A stretch of 7,536 bases of DNA from Pontiellaceae bacterium (GCA_016937035.1 JAFGWS010000168.1:1-7536); one strand, 5' to 3'; positions 1 through 6,794 are shown, numbered from the stretch's first letter. A program made the numbers and translations. The notes: a model not told the origin generated them from the letters alone.

Positions 1-190
1 GGTTAAGGAATTAAAAGAAATGACGGTGGAAGAACTGGGCCAGCAGTTTGAGGAAATCAAGAAGGAGCAGTTTAATCTGAAACTTCAACAGGTTTCCGGT
101 CAGCTGGAAAACCCCTCGCGCATCAAAGAGTTGCGTCGTACGGTGGCCCGTATCAAGACCATCCAGAACCAAAAGAAAGTTGAAGGGTAG
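1..190 (+). CDS. rpmC: 50S ribosomal protein L29 (5'-truncated by window edge)
   Basis: L29 is a small helical hairpin protein of the large subunit, near the peptide exit tunnel, where it contributes to the docking site for trigger factor and SRP. The frame starting at base 2 is open to the TAG at 188-190 and encodes 62 visible residues. Family hallmarks are [12 protein letters not shown] at the start, [11 protein letters not shown] in the middle, then [22 protein letters not shown]. Compared with E. coli L29 (63 aa), only the initiator and perhaps one or two residues should lie upstream. The in-frame ATG at 20-22 is therefore not the likely start, because it would delete the conserved KEL helix start. 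rpsQ follows after 5 bases and its ribosome-binding site overlaps the end of this gene. The gene was too short and too close to the edge to be caught by ordinary ORF criteria; I read it directly. Confidence 0.95.
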   Translation, partial: VKELKEMTVEELGQQFEEIKKEQFNLKLQQVSGQLENPSRIKELRRTVARIKTIQNQKKVEG

Positions 191-195
191 AGGTC

Positions 196-462
196 ATGAC
201 AGAGAGCAATAGAAATCTCAGAAAGACCCGCGAAGGCCGCGTTTCCAGTAAGAGCGGCGATAAAACCATCGTCGTACTGATCGAGCGTCGTATGCGTCAT
301 CCGCTCTACGGGAAAGAAATTCGTGTATCGAAAAAGGTTCACGCCCACGACGAGGAAAACCGCGCCAAGGTTGGCGACGTGGTTCGCGTGATGGAAACCC
401 GCCCGCTCAGCCGCCTGAAGCGCTGGCGTTTGGTGGATGTCGTTGCAGAATCGGCCAAATAA
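196..462 (+). CDS. rpsQ: 30S ribosomal protein S17
   Basis: S17 is a primary 16S rRNA-binding protein of the small subunit with an OB fold, needed early in assembly of the 5' domain. The 88-residue product has the expected length and opens with the typical [10 protein letters not shown] strand. It continues with the [18 protein letters not shown] core (about residues 23-40), the [10 protein letters not shown] segment (46-55), and [22 protein letters not shown] (59-80), which is the best family signature. The ATG start is supported by GAAGGG at 182-187, eight bases upstream and inside the end of rpmC, suggesting translational coupling. In E. coli this is the last gene of the S10 operon. Here it is followed after 12 bases by rplN, with no room for a separate spc promoter in the gap. 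Confidence 0.98.
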   Translation: MTESNRNLRKTREGRVSSKSGDKTIVVLIERRMRHPLYGKEIRVSKKVHAHDEENRAKVGDVVRVMETRPLSRLKRWRLVDVVAESAK

Positions 463-474
463 GGGGAAGAAGCG

Positions 475-840
475 ATGATTCAGGAACAAACACGTTTGAA
501 AGTTGCCGACAACTCGGGCGCACGCAGTGTCATGTGTATCCGTATTCTCGGCACAAAGAGTAAAGTGGCTCGCGTTGGCGATGTGATTCGCGTTTCCGTT
601 AAAGAAGCCCAGCCGAACGGCGTGGTGAAAAAGGGGGATGTGGTCAAGGCTGTTGTGGTTCGTACGAAAAGCACGATCCGCCGTCCCGATGGATCCTGCT
701 TGCGTTTCGATAATAATGCTGCGGTGATTATCGATGACAATAAGAACCCGCGCGGCACCCGTATCTTCGGGCCGGTCGCCCGCGAACTTCGCGATAGCGA
801 TTTCATGAAGCTGGTTTCGCTGGCACCGGAAGTATTGTAG
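475..840 (+). CDS. rplN: 50S ribosomal protein L14
   Basis: L14 is a beta-barrel protein of the large subunit at the inter-subunit interface, where it forms bridges to 16S rRNA. It binds the silencing factor RsfS in many bacteria. The product is 121 aa, matching the near-universal length of 120-123. Visible signatures are [17 protein letters not shown] at the N-terminus, the [15 protein letters not shown] loop (about 36-50), [14 protein letters not shown], and the diagnostic [20 protein letters not shown] followed by [10 protein letters not shown] (about 79-108). The start is fixed because MIQ is the conserved beginning of the family; a purine-rich AAGGGGAAG lies just upstream. It is the first gene of the spc operon in E. 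coli, here continuous with rpsQ. Confidence 0.98.
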   Translation: MIQEQTRLKVADNSGARSVMCIRILGTKSKVARVGDVIRVSVKEAQPNGVVKKGDVVKAVVVRTKSTIRRPDGSCLRFDNNAAVIIDDNKNPRGTRIFGPVARELRDSDFMKLVSLAPEVL

Positions 841-858
841 TCGCCAAGGAGATTCATC

Positions 859-1086
859 ATGAGAAAATGTCATATTAAAAAGGGCGATAACGTTAAAGTG
901 ATCGCCGGTAAAGGAAAAGGCAAGAGCGGCAAGGTTCTGGAGCTTGATCTCCGTACGGGTCGCGCCTTTGTCGAAGGGTTGAAATTAGTTAAGAAACACC
1001 TGAAGAAGAATCAGGAAAACCTGCAGGGCGGGATCGTTGAGAAGGAAGCCCCGATCGCGATTTCTAATCTGAAGGTATCGAAGTAA
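859..1086 (+). CDS. rplX: 50S ribosomal protein L24, short form
   Basis: L24 binds 23S rRNA domain I and helps initiate large-subunit assembly, later sitting near the tunnel exit. The product is only 75 aa, against about 100-105 in E. coli and many bacteria. The KOW-type N-terminal region is present and intact: [25 protein letters not shown] (about 5-29), then [13 protein letters not shown] (39-51) and the [18 protein letters not shown] segment (56-73). It ends where most homologues continue with a basic, often Cys-containing C-terminal stretch. The 42 bases downstream do not continue the family sequence in any frame I can recognise, so this looks like a natural short form and not a frameshift. 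Start: AAGGAG at 846-851, seven bases before the ATG. Confidence 0.96.
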   Translation: MRKCHIKKGDNVKVIAGKGKGKSGKVLELDLRTGRAFVEGLKLVKKHLKKNQENLQGGIVEKEAPIAISNLKVSK

Positions 1087-1108
1087 CCGTTCCAAGGAAT
1101 GGAACCGT
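1086..1108 (+). promoter_or_regulatory. candidate mRNA hairpin upstream of rplE (possible S8 autoregulatory site)
   Basis: The 42-base rplX-rplE gap is the longest intergenic space inside the operon. It contains an imperfect inverted repeat: bases 1086-1093 can pair with 1101-1108 (eight positions, one C-C mismatch) around a seven-base loop. It is followed by AATTTT and then the strong rplE ribosome-binding site GGAGG at 1115-1119. In E. coli, ribosomal protein S8 represses spc-operon translation by binding an mRNA structure at exactly this junction that resembles its 16S helix 21 site. The location fits, but I do not see a clear copy of the S8-binding core, so function is inference. It could also be a weak pausing or processing hairpin, or chance. 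It is too weak to call a terminator. Confidence 0.3.
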
Positions 1109-1128
1109 AATTTTGGAGGAAGGGTGCA

Positions 1129-1674
1129 ATGGCCCCAACACTGAAAACAAAATATATAGATGCGATAGCGCCTAAGCTGATGAAAAGCCAGGGCTATTCG
1201 AACAAAATGCAGGTTCCCGCACTGAAGAAGATTGTGCTCAATCTCTGCGTATCGCTCTCTCACGATCGCGATACCCTGACCGCGCTGGCCGAAGACCTCG
1301 GCAAGATCACCGGTCAGAAGGCTGTCATTACGAAAGCCAAGAAGAGCGTATCCAACTTTAAGTTGCGTGAAGGTATGCCGATCGGCGCGCGGGTAACGTT
1401 GCGTGGAGACCGGATGTATGAATTTATGGACCGTCTGGTAAATGTTGCGCTGCCCCGTATTCGCGACTTCCGTGGAATTTCCGGAAACTCGTTCGACGGA
1501 AAGGGCAACTATTCAATGGGCCTGAAGGAACAGATCGTGTTCCCGGAAATCGATCCGGACCGAGTTAAACAAACGCATGGCATGGACATTTCATTTGTTA
1601 CCTCCGCCGCGTCCGATGCGGAAGCCAAGGAGCTTCTGACGCTCATGGGAATGCCGTTTGCAACGGGCAACTAA
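1129..1674 (+). CDS. rplE: 50S ribosomal protein L5
   Basis: L5 binds 5S rRNA together with L18 and contacts the P-site tRNA elbow and the small-subunit head. The 181-residue product matches the family length (about 179). It shows the MQVPALKKIVLNLCVS strand (about 27-42), TGQKAVITKAKKSVSNFKLREGMPIGARVTLRG (61-93), MYEFMDRLVNVALPRIRDFRG (96-116), the NYSMGLKEQIVFPEI segment (127-141), and the terminal GMDISFVTSAASDAEAKELLTLMGMPF. All conserved blocks are in one frame. The start follows GGAGGAAGGG (1115-1124), the strongest ribosome-binding site in the window. In E. coli this gene is the direct target of S8 feedback. rpsN, which normally follows, is absent: rpsH starts after only 15 bases. Confidence 0.98.
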   Translation: MAPTLKTKYIDAIAPKLMKSQGYSNKMQVPALKKIVLNLCVSLSHDRDTLTALAEDLGKITGQKAVITKAKKSVSNFKLREGMPIGARVTLRGDRMYEFMDRLVNVALPRIRDFRGISGNSFDGKGNYSMGLKEQIVFPEIDPDRVKQTHGMDISFVTSAASDAEAKELLTLMGMPFATGN

Positions 1675-1689
1675 GAAAGGTTTTAAGAA

Positions 1690-2088
1690 ATGGTATTATC
1701 AGATCCAATCGCCGATATGTTGACCCGCATTCGTAACGCGAACATGGCCGAAAAGAAAGTGGTGCAGATGCCGCACTCCAAGATGAAGAGTGAGATTTCG
1801 CGCATCCTCAAGGCCGAAGGGTTCATTAAAGATTACACCGTGGAAAACAACGAGGGCAAAAGTGTCCTGAACCTTTTCCTCAAGTATACGATTGACCGTG
1901 AGCCGGTCATTCAGGGGCTTCGCCGTATCAGCAAGCCCAGCTGCCGCAAATATGTCAATGCCGAAGAGGTTCCGCGAGTTCTGGGCGGAATCGGTCTGGC
2001 GATCCTGAGTACATCTGCAGGAGTAATGACCGACAATGAAGCCAGGGGAAAGCACATTGGGGGCGAGGTCCTCTGCTACATCTGGTAG
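1690..2088 (+). CDS. rpsH: 30S ribosomal protein S8
   Basis: S8 is a primary 16S rRNA-binding protein of the central domain, binding helix 21, and is the translational repressor of the spc operon in E. coli. The 132-residue product is full length (130 in E. coli). It begins with SDPIADMLTRIRNAN (about 4-18), followed by MPHSKMKSEISRILKAEGFI (27-46). The C-terminal RNA-binding domain has GLRRISKPSCRKYV and the diagnostic GIGLAILSTSAGVMTDNEAR, with the conserved STS triplet near residue 107. The end, GGEVLCYIW, is typical. A GAAAGG at 1675-1680 precedes the ATG by nine bases. It follows rplE directly because the usual intervening rpsN is missing. Confidence 0.98.
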   Translation: MVLSDPIADMLTRIRNANMAEKKVVQMPHSKMKSEISRILKAEGFIKDYTVENNEGKSVLNLFLKYTIDREPVIQGLRRISKPSCRKYVNAEEVPRVLGGIGLAILSTSAGVMTDNEARGKHIGGEVLCYIW

Positions 2089-2109
2089 ACAACGCGGAGT
2101 TAAGTTATT

Positions 2110-2646
2110 ATGTCAAGAATTGGTAAACAATCCATATTAATTCCCGACGGTGTTACCGTTGAGGTAAAGAATCAGACCGTGACGGTTAAGGGGGCAAAGG
2201 GCGAATCCGCCTACACCGCGCCGACCTGTATAGCGGTCGCAGTGAAAGATAACAGTGTTTTTGTTTCCCGCACCGACGGTTCCAAGCACGGCAAAGCCAT
2301 GTTCGGAACGGTCCGCAGCCTCATCAATAACATGATTATCGGTGTGAGTCAGGGATACAAAAAAGAACTTGCCATCGAAGGTGTCGGTTATAAAGCGCAG
2401 TTACAGGGGACGGACATTATCCTTTCGCTCGGCTATTCGCATGACATCAACTATTCGGTCCCAGAGGGCATTGCGGTTGAGGTCAAGAACGGGACCACGG
2501 TTTCTATTGAAGGAATCGACAAGCAACTGGTCGGTCAGGTTGCGGCCCGTATACGCGACTTCGCACCGGCAGAACCGTATAAGGGCAAGGGCGTACGCTA
2601 CGTGGGTGAGCAGATTCGCCGTAAGGAAGGTAAGGCGGTTGCATAA
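2110..2646 (+). CDS. rplF: 50S ribosomal protein L6
   Basis: L6 lies at the base of the L7/L12 stalk near the sarcin-ricin loop and supports elongation-factor binding; it is needed late in subunit assembly. The product is 178 aa, against 177 in E. coli, and has the two repeated domains of the family. The N-terminal domain starts MSRIGKQSILIPDGVTVEV and includes HGKAMFGTVRSLINNMIIGVSQGY (about 60-83). The C-terminal domain has IEGVGYKAQLQG (89-100), LSLGYSH, and the RNA-binding signature FAPAEPYKGKGVRYVGEQIRRKEGK. CGGAG at 2095-2099 supports the start. Only two bases separate its stop from the rplR start. Confidence 0.98.
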   Translation: MSRIGKQSILIPDGVTVEVKNQTVTVKGAKGESAYTAPTCIAVAVKDNSVFVSRTDGSKHGKAMFGTVRSLINNMIIGVSQGYKKELAIEGVGYKAQLQGTDIILSLGYSHDINYSVPEGIAVEVKNGTTVSIEGIDKQLVGQVAARIRDFAPAEPYKGKGVRYVGEQIRRKEGKAVA

Positions 2647-2648
2647 TC

Positions 2649-2984
2649 ATGAGTACTAAAAGCAAAAAAGATTTGAGAATTCGTCGCCACTTCCGGGTGC
2701 GCAATAAGGTTAAGGGGACTGCAGCGCGTCCGCGTATGGCTGTTTTCCGTTCCAATAAGCGCCTCGAAGTTCAGTTTATCGATGATGATGCTCGCCTGAC
2801 GCTGGCCGGGGTTTCGATCAACGGAAAAAATGCGGAGGCCGCGAAGGCGCTGGGTTCCATGGCGGCGGAAGCTGCCAAGGGCAAGGGAATCGAAACGGTT
2901 GTATTTGACCGTGGCGGATTCGCATTCGGTAACAACTTCCGGGCACTTGCAGAAAGCGCCCGCGAGGCGGGACTTAAATTCTAG
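2649..2984 (+). CDS. rplR: 50S ribosomal protein L18
   Basis: L18 binds 5S rRNA and, with L5, delivers it to the large subunit to form the central protuberance. The product is 111 aa (E. coli 117), with a slightly short basic N-terminus. Signatures are [28 protein letters not shown] (about 10-37), the VQFIDDD strand, LAGVSINGK, and the C-terminal [28 protein letters not shown]. The FDRGG and AREAGL blocks are diagnostic. The segment FAFGNNF replaces the more usual YxYHGRV, a small local divergence. The start is two bases after the rplF stop, so translation is probably coupled; purine-rich sequence lies inside the end of rplF. Confidence 0.97.
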   Translation: MSTKSKKDLRIRRHFRVRNKVKGTAARPRMAVFRSNKRLEVQFIDDDARLTLAGVSINGKNAEAAKALGSMAAEAAKGKGIETVVFDRGGFAFGNNFRALAESAREAGLKF

Positions 2985-3003
2985 GCATTCAAGGAGTTTC
3001 CTA

Positions 3004-3564
3004 ATGGCAGAAGAACGTAATGAACGTAATGAACGCAAGGGCCGCCGCGAAGGTGGCGGACGGGGGCGCAAAGGCCGCCGTGACGAGCAGCAGGAAGTCC
3101 GGGAAAAGCCGGAATTTGAAGAGCGTGTGGTTCATATCAGCCGCAACTCAAAAGTGGTAAAGGGGGGCCGACGTTTCAGCTTCGGCGCTCTGGTTGTCGT
3201 CGGTGACCACAAAGGGCGTGTGGGGTATGGACTCGGTAAGGCTTCGGAAGTGGCAGATGCCATTCGCAAGGCAGGCGATACGGCCAAGCGCAATCTTCAG
3301 ACGGTTACCATGCGCGGAACCACCCTTCCGCATGATGCACTGGGCAAATTCAGTGGTGCGCAGGTGTTAATTCGCCCGGCCTCTGAAGGTACCGGTGTTA
3401 TTGCCGGGGGGCCATGCCGAGCGGTGCTCGAGCTCGCAGGGGTTCGTGATGTCCTTGCAAAATCGCTGGGCAGTAACAACCATCTGAACGTCACCAAAGC
3501 AACGATGAAGGCCTTGGAAAAACTTCGTTCCAAGGAAGAGGCACTTGCGCTTCGCAAGGGCTAA
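3004..3564 (+). CDS. rpsE: 30S ribosomal protein S5 with Arg/Gly-rich N-terminal extension
   Basis: S5 is a small-subunit protein at the mRNA entry site, involved in decoding fidelity and in mRNA unwinding with S3 and S4. The product is 186 aa, about 20 longer than E. coli S5. Residues 1-37 are a low-complexity charged extension. The family core then follows: [22 protein letters not shown] (39-60), [20 protein letters not shown] (64-83), and the C-terminal [21 protein letters not shown] block with [10 protein letters not shown]. The reading frame is also open upstream to 2830, but that part overlaps rplR and is not S5-like. The ATG at 3004 has AAGGAG (2991-2996) seven bases upstream, which fixes the start. 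Its usual downstream partner rpmD (L30) is absent; rplO follows after 20 bases. Confidence 0.97.
   Translation: MAEERNERNERKGRREGGGRGRKGRRDEQQEVREKPEFEERVVHISRNSKVVKGGRRFSFGALVVVGDHKGRVGYGLGKASEVADAIRKAGDTAKRNLQTVTMRGTTLPHDALGKFSGAQVLIRPASEGTGVIAGGPCRAVLELAGVRDVLAKSLGSNNHLNVTKATMKALEKLRSKEEALALRKG
3013..3039 (+). repeat. 9-base tandem repeat in the 5' end of rpsE
   Basis: Three in-frame 9-base units lie in tandem: two identical copies of GAACGTAAT (3013-3021 and 3022-3030) and a diverged third, GAACGCAAG (3031-3039). They encode Glu-Arg-Asn, Glu-Arg-Asn and Glu-Arg-Lys. A second, spaced repetition follows at 3037-3048 and 3070-3081, both encoding Lys-Gly-Arg-Arg. The repeats build the low-complexity N-terminal extension of S5 and may vary in copy number between strains by slippage. 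Confidence 0.85.
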
Positions 3565-3584
3565 TCAAGTAAGAGGATTTAGTT

Positions 3585-4025
3585 ATGGATTTGCATACAC
3601 TCCAATCGCCAAAAGGGTCCAACCACCGTAAAATCCGTGTTGGTCGCGGGCGTGCCTCCGGAAAAGGCAAGACAGCCGGACGTGGTCATAAAGGTCAATA
3701 TGCCCGTAAGGGTGCCAAGCACAAGCCGTTGTTTGAAGGGGGCCAGATGCCCTTTGTACGTAAGTTGCCGAAACGCGGCTTCAAAAACTTTACTCGTAAG
3801 GAAGTGGTCGGGGTTAATCTGGATGCGCTCAACGTGTTTGAGGATGGCACCGAAGTAACCATCGAGCTCCTGAAGGAAAAAGGGCTGGCGAACGGTCGGT
3901 TTGATGCAGTGAAGATTTTAGGTAACGGTGATGTGGAGAAGAAGCTGAGCGTAAAGGTCAATGCTTTCTCTGCCTCCGCTAAAGAAAAAATCGAAGCTGC
4001 AGGCGGCACCTGCGAAATCGTCTAA
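3585..4025 (+). CDS. rplO: 50S ribosomal protein L15
   Basis: L15 is a late-assembling large-subunit protein with a long basic N-terminal tail that threads into 23S rRNA and a globular C-terminal domain. The product is 146 aa, typical of the family (144-150). The tail carries the signature [28 protein letters not shown] (about 11-38), followed by [17 protein letters not shown] (50-66). The C-terminal domain shows [20 protein letters not shown] (78-97) and ends with [24 protein letters not shown] at 3571-3576 sits eight bases before the ATG. The usual order rpsE-rpmD-rplO is reduced to rpsE-rplO. secY follows after 20 bases. Confidence 0.98.
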   Translation: MDLHTLQSPKGSNHRKIRVGRGRASGKGKTAGRGHKGQYARKGAKHKPLFEGGQMPFVRKLPKRGFKNFTRKEVVGVNLDALNVFEDGTEVTIELLKEKGLANGRFDAVKILGNGDVEKKLSVKVNAFSASAKEKIEAAGGTCEIV

Positions 4026-4045
4026 CCAACGAAAGGCCCACAGCC

Positions 4046-5383
4046 ATGCTTTCTGCGTTTCTCAATACATTTAAGATTAAGGAGCTTCGGAGTCGAATTT
4101 TGTTCACTCTGGGACTCGTGTTTATTTGCAGACTGATCGTTTTTGTTCCGCTTCCCGGTGTAAGTGCTTCCATTATTGAATCATGGGTCTCTGCATCCGG
4201 AGGCAGCACGGGCGATGGTCTGCTGGGACTCATGAACCTCTTCAGCGGCGGTGCTATGATGAAGTGTTCGATCGGAACACTGGGTATTATGCCCTATATC
4301 AGTGCATCGATTATTATTCAGCTGATGAGCGGTGTGATTCCATATCTTGAAAAACTGAGACGCGAAGGCGATGTGGGCCACCAAAAAATTACCCAGTATA
4401 CCCGTTATTTGACGGTAATTATCTGTGCGGTGCAGGCCGGCTTTATGGCGGTTGCTTTAAGCACGGGTAACTATTTCGGACTACCAGCGACCGTTGTTCA
4501 GGTTAATCCGATTGGATTTTTCCTGCTGTGTATTGTTTCTCTGGTAACCGGTTCGCTGTTGTTGATGTGGGTCGGTGAGCAGATCACCGCCCGGGGTATC
4601 GGGAATGGTATTTCGTTGATTATCACGATCAATATTGTGAGCCGACTGCCCGATGTTGTCGGATTGGTTTACAATCAGTCCACTGGCGAAGGCGCTCTGA
4701 TCGGCCCGTTCCATATCGCATTTATGTCCGCACTGATCTTTGCCGTTGTGCTGGCTGTTGTTGCGATCACGCAGGCTCAGCAGAAGGTGCCGGTTCAGTT
4801 TGCAAAACGTATGGTTGGACGGAAGCCGATGCAGGGGGGAACTCAGCACCTTCCTCTGCGTGTGAATTATTCCGGTGTGATGCCGATTATCTTTGGTTCG
4901 GCTATCCTTCAGATTATTCCAGCGGTTGCCAACTGGATGCCTTGGAAAGGCGCAAGAGAGTGGGCTCAGTCTTTCCCTGTGTCCGGTTTATATCTCTTCC
5001 TTTTTGGTCTAATGATTCTGTTCTTTTCCTACTTCTGGGTTGCAACTCAGTTCAATCCTGTACAAATCGCGGATGACCTCAAACGTCGGGGTGGATATGT
5101 TCCCGGCATTCGTCCGGGGCGGCCGACCGCCGATTATCTCGACCGTGCAATGACACGTCTGACATTGGCCGGCGCAATTTTTCTTACGGTGATTGCGGTT
5201 CTGCCGAACATTATGAACAGATCGTTTAATGTTAACTGGACCATCGCTTCATTCTTCGGCGGTACGAGCTTGCTGATTATGGTCGGGGTGATGCTCGATA
5301 CCATGCGTCAGGTCGAATCGCATCTGCTGATGCACCATTATGACGGTTTCCTTAAAAAAGGTAAGATGCGCGGTAGACGATGA
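4046..5383 (+). CDS. secY: preprotein translocase subunit SecY
   Basis: SecY is the channel subunit of the SecYEG translocon in the cytoplasmic membrane, through which SecA- or ribosome-driven proteins are exported or inserted. The 445-residue product has the standard length and ten predicted membrane segments, roughly at residues 18-36, 75-95, 121-140, 152-176, 184-203, 221-243, 279-298, 313-335, 376-397 and 402-421. The plug region, around GLMNLFSGGA (61-70), precedes segment 2. The hallmark ARGIGNGISL lies at 182-191. The large cytoplasmic loop between segments 8 and 9 contains KRRGGYVPGIRPG (346-358); Arg356 corresponds to the SecA-interacting Arg357 of E. coli. The basic tail HYDGFLKKGKMRGRR is typical. 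GAAAGG at 4031-4036 precedes the ATG. The stop overlaps the adk start by four bases (ATGA). Confidence 0.99.
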   Translation: MLSAFLNTFKIKELRSRILFTLGLVFICRLIVFVPLPGVSASIIESWVSASGGSTGDGLLGLMNLFSGGAMMKCSIGTLGIMPYISASIIIQLMSGVIPYLEKLRREGDVGHQKITQYTRYLTVIICAVQAGFMAVALSTGNYFGLPATVVQVNPIGFFLLCIVSLVTGSLLLMWVGEQITARGIGNGISLIITINIVSRLPDVVGLVYNQSTGEGALIGPFHIAFMSALIFAVVLAVVAITQAQQKVPVQFAKRMVGRKPMQGGTQHLPLRVNYSGVMPIIFGSAILQIIPAVANWMPWKGAREWAQSFPVSGLYLFLFGLMILFFSYFWVATQFNPVQIADDLKRRGGYVPGIRPGRPTADYLDRAMTRLTLAGAIFLTVIAVLPNIMNRSFNVNWTIASFFGGTSLLIMVGVMLDTMRQVESHLLMHHYDGFLKKGKMRGRR

Positions 5384-6021
5384 AGGCAGTCGTTCTTTTG
5401 GGACCTCCTGGCGCCGGCAAAGGCACCGTTGCAGAAGTCATGTCGGAACAGGGGTATCATCACGTTTCGACCGGCGATCTCCTGCGCGCACAGATTAAGG
5501 AGCAGACTCCCTTGGGTCTCGAAGCCAAAGCGCTGATGGAGCAGGGCATGTTCGTTCCCGACGATGTGGTCGTTGGAATGATTCACGATCTGATTTCCAG
5601 TTTTGAAGGTTCTGCGATGTTCCTTTTTGACGGTTTCCCCCGGACGCTGATTCAGGCCCAAAAGCTGGATGAACTTATTGCCTCTGAAAATGGAACGCTG
5701 GAACATGTGGTTCTGCTGCAATGTCCCGACGAAGTCATTGTCAAACGGCTTTCCGGCCGACGTTCCTGTCCGGAATGCGGCGCGGTTTATCATATGCTCT
5801 ATAATCCGCCGAAAAAAGGCGAAGTGTGTGATAACGATGGCGCAACACTTGTTCAGCGCTCGGACGACAACGAGAAAACTATTGTGAACCGCTTGTCGGT
5901 CTATGCCGAACAAACGGCTCCGCTGATTGATTTTTATGCCGAAAAAGGGCTCGTTCGCGAGGTAAATGCCAACCAAAGCATCGCGGATGTTCGCGCTGAT
6001 GTAATGGAGCAGTTGGACTAA
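5380..6021 (+). CDS. adk: adenylate kinase, zinc-lid long form
   Basis: This cytosolic enzyme interconverts ATP + AMP and 2 ADP, balancing adenylate pools. The 213-residue product is the long bacterial form. The P-loop is GPPGAGKGT (8-16). The AMP-binding region contains STGDLLR with Arg36, and DGFPR ends at Arg88. Further conserved arginines are visible at 123, 127, 160 and 171. The LID domain (about 127-160) carries a metal-site pattern of Cys130, Cys133, Cys150 and Asp153, the same Cys3-Asp arrangement and numbering known for the zinc site of Bacillus subtilis Adk; E. coli Adk lacks it. The ATG overlaps the secY stop (ATGA), implying translational coupling. The secY-adk-map order is widespread in bacteria. 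Confidence 0.98.
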   Translation: MKAVVLLGPPGAGKGTVAEVMSEQGYHHVSTGDLLRAQIKEQTPLGLEAKALMEQGMFVPDDVVVGMIHDLISSFEGSAMFLFDGFPRTLIQAQKLDELIASENGTLEHVVLLQCPDEVIVKRLSGRRSCPECGAVYHMLYNPPKKGEVCDNDGATLVQRSDDNEKTIVNRLSVYAEQTAPLIDFYAEKGLVREVNANQSIADVRADVMEQLD

Positions 6022-6023
6022 TC

Positions 6024-6794
6024 ATGTCCCGGCGTAATGGCATCATTATTAAGAATGCCTCCGAACTGGATGCCATGCGCATCAGCGCCCGTAAAACGGC
6101 AACGATTCTTCATAAGGTAGCCGCTAAAGTGGCTCCCGGCGTCACGACGGCGGAGCTCGATGAATATGCGGCAGAACTTGCCCGAAAAGAGGACGGAATC
6201 TGTGCATTCTACGGTTACCACGGTTACCCTGGGCATATCTGTGCATCGATCAATGAAGAGGTTGTTCATGGTATTCCCGGGCGGAGAGTCATTCGTGACG
6301 GCGATGTCGTGAGTATTGATTTTGGTCTGACCTACGGCGGTTTTGTTGGCGATACTGCGACTACAGTCGCGGCCGGAAATATTCATCCGCAGTGGCAGCG
6401 CTTATTGGATGTGACCCGGATATGTCTTGAAGTTGCCATTGAAAAAGCGGTGGAAGGTAACCGCCTTTCCGATATTTCTCACGCGGTTCAATCATTGGCA
6501 GAAGGGGCCGGATTTTCGGTGGTGCGGGACTTTGTCGGCCATGGAATCGGCCGCGAAATGCACGAAGAACCGCAGATTAAAAACTATGGCCCTCCCGGAA
6601 AAGGTCCTGTTCTTAAATCCGGAATGACCTTGGCCATTGAGCCGATGATAAACCTCGGTATTCACCGAACCCAGACACTCCAAGACGGTTGGACAGTAAT
6701 CACTGCCGATCGTCAACCTTCCGCACACTTTGAGCACACCGTTGCTGTCGGCAAAGATAAGGCCGAAATTCTGACTATTCCAGATCTGGATTAA
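6024..6794 (+). CDS. map: type I methionine aminopeptidase
   Basis: This cytosolic dinuclear-metal peptidase removes the initiator methionine from nascent proteins at the ribosome exit. The 256-residue product is a standard short type Ia enzyme without an N-terminal zinc or SH3-binding extension. All five metal ligands of the pita-bread fold can be assigned: Asp99 (SIDFG), Asp110 (VGDTA), His173 (GHGIG), Glu206 (IEPM) and Glu237 (FEHT). The substrate-contact histidines His82 (VVHGIP) and His180 (MHEEP) are also present. CASINEEVVHGIP (73-85) is the family signature. The start lies two bases after the adk stop, with GGAG inside the end of adk as a distant ribosome-binding site, so coupling is likely. 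It is the last gene of the + strand run; infA and rpmJ, common next genes, do not follow. Confidence 0.98.
   Translation: MSRRNGIIIKNASELDAMRISARKTATILHKVAAKVAPGVTTAELDEYAAELARKEDGICAFYGYHGYPGHICASINEEVVHGIPGRRVIRDGDVVSIDFGLTYGGFVGDTATTVAAGNIHPQWQRLLDVTRICLEVAIEKAVEGNRLSDISHAVQSLAEGAGFSVVRDFVGHGIGREMHEEPQIKNYGPPGKGPVLKSGMTLAIEPMINLGIHRTQTLQDGWTVITADRQPSAHFEHTVAVGKDKAEILTIPDLD
6779..6790. repeat. 12-base perfect palindrome at the 3' end of map
   Basis: TCCAGATCTGGA reads the same on both strands and covers the last codons of map, just before its stop. As RNA it would give only a short stem with an inadequate loop, and no T-run follows, so it is not an intrinsic terminator. It may be chance within coding sequence. 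Confidence 0.5.

Noticed and set aside
20..190. Start of rpmC at the internal ATG at 20-22
   Set aside because: Starting here would drop the conserved VKELKE beginning of L29; the true start is more likely just outside the window.
100..873. Long 257-codon open frame on the - strand across rpsQ and rplN
   Set aside because: It lies entirely antisense to two conserved ribosomal genes, has no recognisable domain, and is best explained by codon bias in the + strand genes.
1086..1114. Intrinsic terminator between rplX and rplE
   Set aside because: The stem is short, AT-containing and has a mismatch, and the following AATTTT is a poor U-tract; ending transcription here would separate essential co-transcribed genes.
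2830..3003. 58-codon upstream extension of the rpsE frame
   Set aside because: It overlaps the conserved C-terminal half of rplR in another frame, does not resemble S5, and the ATG at 3004 has a good ribosome-binding site.
2598..3071. 157-codon open frame on the - strand over rplR and the start of rpsE
   Set aside because: Its Arg/Pro/Ser-rich product mirrors the GC-rich basic codons of the S5 extension; there is no family resemblance or start context.
5338..5976. 212-codon open frame on the - strand opposite adk
   Set aside because: It is antisense to a fully conserved adenylate kinase with all catalytic residues, so it is a shadow frame.
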